From positions 1 to 8,019 of the forward strand of contig SKMI01000126.1 in NCBI GenBank assembly GCA_007121115.1: a DNA stretch of 8,019 nt. The letters run 5' to 3'. Position numbers and translations under genes: made by a program. Position 1 is the first letter of the stretch; each line of letters starts with the position of its first letter. The DNA comes from Paracoccaceae bacterium. Its GTDB lineage: Bacteria; Pseudomonadota; Alphaproteobacteria; Rhodobacterales; Rhodobacteraceae. The notes beneath the pieces are model-generated. The model did no database searches and was not told where the DNA came from. It worked only from the letters and a program-made list of their open reading frames with translations. Below are positions 5,015 through 8,019 of this stretch, piece by piece.

Positions 5015-7003
5015 ATGACCATGACCTCCGACCATGACCCGCTGCCCGCCGTCACCCGCGGCTTCGACCGGATGCTCACGCAACTGGCCGAAGCGTCCCC
5101 GGCCGCGAAGCTCAGCTATCAGGGCCGCGTGCTGGATGCGGCGCGGCGGCTGCTGAAACTGCCGGGCGGGGTGGCGGAACTGGAGGCGCGGGCGGGCGCG
5201 CTCGATGACGCAGGCATCTTTGCCGGGACCGACTGGGCGGTGCCGTCGGGGCTGGTGCCGGGGATGGTGGGCAACACGCTGCGCGCCGCCGACAGCCGGA
5301 CCGTGGCGCTGGAATGCCTGAGCCTGTTGCGGTTCCTGGCCGTTGCGCGCGGGGAGCACGCGCCACCGGGCCTGCCGCGCGAACACGCGCATCATTTCCT
5401 GACGCAGGTGCTGGCGCTCAACCTCGACAGTATCCTCGGCACGCATGGCGAAGCCGCGCGCGCGCTGGCGCATGACCTCACCCCGGCCGTGGACGGGCTG
5501 CTGAAACGCCTGCTGGAAGGGGTCGGCACCGGCGGGATCCTGACGCGGCTGGTGGACGAAGTCTGGCGCATCCTGCGCCAGCGCCCGCTGCAGGTGGATC
5601 ACGTCAAATCCATGATCCTGCAGATCGCCATCGCCATGGAACGCGAAGGCGGCGGCATCGGCGTGCGCGATGCGCGCACCGGCGCCGACCGGCTGATCAG
5701 CGCGCTGTTCGGCCCCAGCGAATTGTGCCGCGAGGATCCGGGGCTGGAGGTCTATCGCGCCCGGCTGGCGGCCTCGGACCCCGGCGCGCTTCAGGCCGAA
5801 GCCACGGGCATGGCGCGCGCGATGCATGACACCGGGCTGGTCTCGGACTACCACGCCGCGTTCCTGCGGTTCATTCTGGACAGCGGGCAAACGCATCTGC
5901 TGCCCGATGCGCTGGGGCTCAGCAGCACGGGGCTGGATGCGCTGCGCTGCTATCAGCCGCTGGTGCAGCGGCTGATCGATGTGGCCGTGCACCCCGGCAC
6001 GGCGCAGGCGGTGCTGGGCGTGTCGCTGATGCTGGAGCGCGGGATCATGTATTCGCCGCCCATCGCGCCCTCGCTCTGGCGGCTTCTGGAAACCAGCCTG
6101 ACCCCGACCTGCGAGGCGGCGCTGAACACGGCTTTCGGCACGGCCGTCAGCCCGCACCAGCGGCTGGTAGGCGGAATGCTCTGCCTGCTGGGCCAGCCGC
6201 TGGGGGTCGGCCAGGGCAACAACCCGACCTGCCAGTCCGCCCGCGCGCTGTCGATCTGGGCGCTCAATGACCCCGATTACCTGTTCTGGCTGCTGGCGCA
6301 GGTCACGGCGAACGACCGGGTGATCATGTATTTCGAGGGTGCGGCACTGGACTCCAGCCTGCTTCCGGCGGGGTTGGCGCAGAACACGCCACTGGACGCG
6401 GACCCGGTGTCGGTGCTGCTGGTCCCGCATCTGGACCGGATCTACGCCGAGATGGGCCGCCGCGTCGCCGACCGCCCCGAGGACCCGCACCGCTGGATCA
6501 ACCCGGAACTCCACGGCTGGTGGGTCGGGCGCGAATTTCACATCGCCGTGGATATCGCCACCGGGATGCTGAAGGACTACGCGCAGTTCATCCGCGATTT
6601 CCATCTGGCCTATCACCCGTTGCACAACGGCAACGAACCGGTGGTGCACCCGCAGCCCGCCGGAATCGCGGTGACCGACAGCAACGGGGTCTTCGTGGGC
6701 TGGCACGCCATCACCATCGTGCGCGTGGCGCTCGATCAGGGGGGGGACATGCGCGTCTATTTCTTCAACCCCAACAATGACAGCGGGCAGGACTGGGGCC
6801 AGGGGATCGTGGTGTCGACCCATGGCAATGGCGAGCGGCTGGGCGAGGGCTCGCTGCCCTTCGCGCAATTCGCCTCGCGGCTCTACATCTTCCACGATGA
6901 CGGGCTGCGCACGCCGCTGGCGGTTCCGGTGGATGACGCCAAGCTGGCCCAGGTCCGCGACATGGCCCTGCAAAGCTGGGCACGGGACCGGATCGCGACG
7001 TGA
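5015..7003 (+). CDS. Uncharacterised large protein with papain-like cysteine peptidase C-terminal region
   Basis: I do not recognise a named family for this 662-aa protein. Residues 1 to about 385 are Leu/Ala/Arg-rich and look all-helical, possibly a helical-repeat scaffold. The C-terminal region has GQGNNPTCQSAR (399-410), GWHAITIVRV (562-571) and VYFFNPNNDSGQDWGQG (581-597). The order and spacing fit papain: Gln400 six residues before Cys406 (papain Q19/C25), His564 followed by Ala, then Asn585 21 residues later (16 in papain), each on a predicted strand. It may therefore cleave or transfer an amide or thioester-linked group. There is no signal peptide or membrane helix, so it is probably cytoplasmic. 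The ATG at 5015 has GAGAG ten bases upstream. GTG 4982 (11 residues longer) and ATG 5021 (2 shorter) are alternatives. The upstream ATP-grasp gene is its likely partner. Confidence 0.85.
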   Translation: MTMTSDHDPLPAVTRGFDRMLTQLAEASPAAKLSYQGRVLDAARRLLKLPGGVAELEARAGALDDAGIFAGTDWAVPSGLVPGMVGNTLRAADSRTVALECLSLLRFLAVARGEHAPPGLPREHAHHFLTQVLALNLDSILGTHGEAARALAHDLTPAVDGLLKRLLEGVGTGGILTRLVDEVWRILRQRPLQVDHVKSMILQIAIAMEREGGGIGVRDARTGADRLISALFGPSELCREDPGLEVYRARLAASDPGALQAEATGMARAMHDTGLVSDYHAAFLRFILDSGQTHLLPDALGLSSTGLDALRCYQPLVQRLIDVAVHPGTAQAVLGVSLMLERGIMYSPPIAPSLWRLLETSLTPTCEAALNTAFGTAVSPHQRLVGGMLCLLGQPLGVGQGNNPTCQSARALSIWALNDPDYLFWLLAQVTANDRVIMYFEGAALDSSLLPAGLAQNTPLDADPVSVLLVPHLDRIYAEMGRRVADRPEDPHRWINPELHGWWVGREFHIAVDIATGMLKDYAQFIRDFHLAYHPLHNGNEPVVHPQPAGIAVTDSNGVFVGWHAITIVRVALDQGGDMRVYFFNPNNDSGQDWGQGIVVSTHGNGERLGEGSLPFAQFASRLYIFHDDGLRTPLAVPVDDAKLAQVRDMALQSWARDRIAT

Positions 7004-7069
7004 GCTTGCGGACGACGCGTCGGACAGGTCCCTGAGCGAAAGCCCCGCATCGCCAGAAAGAAAGGCGCA

Positions 7070-7105
7070 CGCGAAGGGTGCCCCAACCACCCGGCACCCT
7101 TCGCG
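7070..7105. terminator. 13-bp perfect hairpin between convergent genes
   Basis: CGCGAAGGGTGCC (7070-7082) and GGCACCCTTCGCG (7093-7105) form a perfect 13-bp stem around a 10-base loop. On the minus strand the stem is followed, after six bases, by the pyrimidine run TTTCTTTCT. On the plus strand the tail GGCGTGTTGTG is poor in T. It lies 66 bases past the stop of the papain-like gene and could stop transcripts entering from either side. It fits the leftward oxidase transcripts somewhat better. Confidence 0.55.
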
Positions 7106-7152
7106 GGCGTGTTGTGCGCAGGTTGCTGGCCACTTCGCCCCCTGCGCCCAGA

Positions 7153-7172
7153 GCGCGCGCACCAGCGCGCGC
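7153..7172. repeat. GC-alternating hairpin
   Basis: GCGCGCGC, ACCA, GCGCGCGC: an 8-bp stem with a 4-base loop, which can equally be read as a direct repeat. Alternating GC of this kind can adopt Z-DNA. The next stem, CGCGGC (7192-7197) with GCCGCG (7201-7206), follows 19 bases later. No function can be assigned. Confidence 0.4.
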
Positions 7173-7213
7173 CCGGCCCAACCCCAAGACGCGCGGCTCT
7201 GCCGCGTTGCGCG

Positions 7214-7234
7214 GGGGCGGGAGCGCCCCGTTTT
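7214..7234 (+). terminator. Rho-independent terminator candidate downstream of the papain-like gene
   Basis: GGGGCG (7214-7219), loop GGAG and CGCCCC (7224-7229) form a 6-bp all-GC stem, and GTTTT follows directly. That is the layout of an intrinsic terminator for rightward transcripts, 210 bases after the stop codon at 7003. GTTGCGCGG occurs as a direct repeat on either side (7206-7214 and 7237-7245). The T-run is short, so efficiency is uncertain. Confidence 0.45.
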
Positions 7235-7300
7235 CGGTTGCGCGGAAGGGGCGGAGCTTGCTTGTCCGGTTTGTAACGCTCCGAACGTCGCGCCCGGCAT

Positions 7301-7618
7301 TCAGCAACTTGTCGCCACCGCGACCGGCAGCAGGGTGAACGCCGTTGCCCCCAGCCCGATCCAGGCCCCGGCGCGCGGCAGGAACCGGCGCAACCCGTCC
7401 TCGGGTCCGGCAGCGGGCAGAACCGCGAGCAAGATCGCCCCCGCCGCCAGCGTGGCGAGCCACCCGGCCGAGAGCGCGACGGCGTGCAGCGTGACCGGAC
7501 CCGGCACCGCCACCTCGGGCCAGCCCTGCGCGCAGCCGGTGCCGTGCAGCGCATAGACCAGCGTGAACCCCGCCGCCCAGATGCCCGGCCCGGCCAGCGA
7601 TAGCGCGAGCCACTTCAT
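7301..7618 (-). CDS. Small three-helix membrane protein, last gene of oxidase operon
   Basis: The 105-aa product is hydrophobic, with membrane segments near residues 3-25, 42-68 and 82-103. It has the pattern GPGIWAAGFTLVYALHG followed by a cysteine (C29), and ends in a hydrophobic run closing with TSC. It resembles the small, uncharacterised membrane proteins that often end operons for cytochrome oxidases with fused subunit I/III in alphaproteobacteria; that resemblance is from memory. Its ATG overlaps the stop of the upstream oxidase gene (ATGA, 4 bases), which indicates translational coupling and favours this start over an upstream in-frame GTG that would add an arginine- and glycine-rich tail. 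It converges with the papain-like gene across 297 bases. It may help assemble or stabilise the oxidase, but this is unproven. Confidence 0.72.
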   Translation of the reverse strand: MKWLALSLAGPGIWAAGFTLVYALHGTGCAQGWPEVAVPGPVTLHAVALSAGWLATLAAGAILLAVLPAAGPEDGLRRFLPRAGAWIGLGATAFTLLPVAVATSC

Positions 7619-8019
7619 CCGCCCATCCCCATCCCGATCCCCACCGCCAGCACGGCGGCAATGGGCGCGGTCACCGCAGCATAATCCTGCCACAGCCGCC
7701 AGGTCGGCAGCACCCCGGCATGGGCGGCGGTGATCTCGCCGCGGCGGGTCTGATCCAGCGCGAACGCGACCAGCCCCCCGGCGATGACGACATGCAGCGC
7801 CACATAGCCCGCCAGAACCCCGCGCAGCGCATCGCGGGCGTGCCCGGTGGGGTCATCCATATGCCCCGCCACCAGCCAGACCAGCGCAACCAGCGCCGCC
7901 ACATTGGCCAGCATCCCCGCCGCCGCCCCGCTGCCCGGGGCGCGGCGCTCCCGCGCCTCCGCCCAGCGCACGGCCAGCGCGCCAAGGGCGGGCATCAGCG
8001 CCGCCAGCACCACACCGGG
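7615..8019 (-). CDS. Haem-copper oxidase subunit III-type C-terminus, probably fused subunit I/III (5' part outside window)
   Basis: The visible 134 residues are open at the right window edge, so the start is not seen. They contain about four membrane segments. Residues 48-90 (LVAGHMDDPTGHARDAL then LHVVIAGGLVAFALDQTRRG) and WRLWQDYAAVTAPIA (108-122) match the end of cytochrome oxidase subunit III, where a helix with HV, an R-x-G turn and a W-x-x-[YF]-x-x-V segment recur. The exact pattern is closest, from memory, to the C-terminus of fused subunit I/III (CtaD-like) proteins of alphaproteobacteria, which reduce oxygen in the inner membrane. A stand-alone subunit III cannot be excluded without the upstream sequence. 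The stop overlaps the next gene by 4 bases. The protein ends in a Gly/Met-rich tail, GIGMGMGG. Confidence 0.7.
   Translation of the reverse strand, partial: PGVVLAALMPALGALAVRWAEARERRAPGSGAAAGMLANVAALVALVWLVAGHMDDPTGHARDALRGVLAGYVALHVVIAGGLVAFALDQTRRGEITAAHAGVLPTWRLWQDYAAVTAPIAAVLAVGIGMGMGG

Noticed and set aside
6739..6746. Run of eight G in the papain-like gene, possible phase-variation tract
   Set aside because: It encodes Gln-Gly-Gly-Asp in a loop between the catalytic His and Asn strands. Eight G in a GC-rich genome is not remarkable, and the family and lineage give no support for phase variation. It could be a site of sequencing error, but the frame is intact.
4985..7300. 771-codon open frame on the minus strand opposite the papain-like gene
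   Set aside because: Its translation is Arg/Gln/His-rich low-complexity sequence without recognisable domains, typical of antisense frames in GC-rich genes. The plus-strand frame has coherent motifs.
7078..7338. 86-codon plus-strand frame in the convergent gap
   Set aside because: It runs through all four hairpins and into the membrane-protein gene, is Arg/Pro-rich without domain, and has no ribosome site.

Overview
The window is GC-rich (roughly two thirds G+C by eye), almost fully coding on one strand or the other, and has long spurious antisense reading frames, as is usual for high-GC alphaproteobacteria. A short alphaproteobacterial-type prolyl-tRNA synthetase, a Tat-type DUF3833 lipoprotein and an oxidase gene with subunit I/III-type features all point to the Rhodobacterales (Paracoccus/Rhodobacter/Roseobacter relatives). 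This placement is an inference from gene types, not from a search.

Layout. 1-966 (-): the first 322 residues of prolyl-tRNA synthetase (proS), cut by the window edge. 1038-1577 (-): a 179-aa DUF3833-type lipoprotein, 71 bases upstream of proS on the same strand. 1578-1728: a divergent control region with a perfect 15-base palindrome. 1729-3399 (+): a Na/Pi cotransporter family protein with a cytoplasmic PhoU-like tail. 3400-3661: non-coding, with a promoter candidate. 3665-4891 (+): an ATP-grasp ligase. 4892-5014: contains a 12-bp terminator or attenuator hairpin. 5015-7003 (+): a 662-aa protein that I do not recognise as a named family; its C-terminal third carries a papain-like Gln-Cys-His-Asn pattern. 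7004-7300: a non-coding stretch between convergent genes, packed with hairpins. 7301-7618 and 7615-8019 (-): a three-helix membrane protein and the C-terminus of a haem-copper oxidase subunit III-type protein, overlapping by 4 bases and truncated by the right edge.

How they fit together. The proS, lipoprotein and phosphate-transporter genes look like ordinary chromosomal genes. The oxidase genes look like the tail of a terminal-oxidase operon entering from the right. The unusual part is the central + strand pair: an ATP-grasp enzyme (a fold that joins a carboxylate to an amine or similar nucleophile using ATP) followed directly by a large uncharacterised cysteine-peptidase-like protein. This looks like a make-and-break or make-and-process amide/peptide system. 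The substrate is unknown, and no precursor peptide gene is visible beside it. No tRNA, rRNA, CRISPR array, insertion sequence or integrase was seen.
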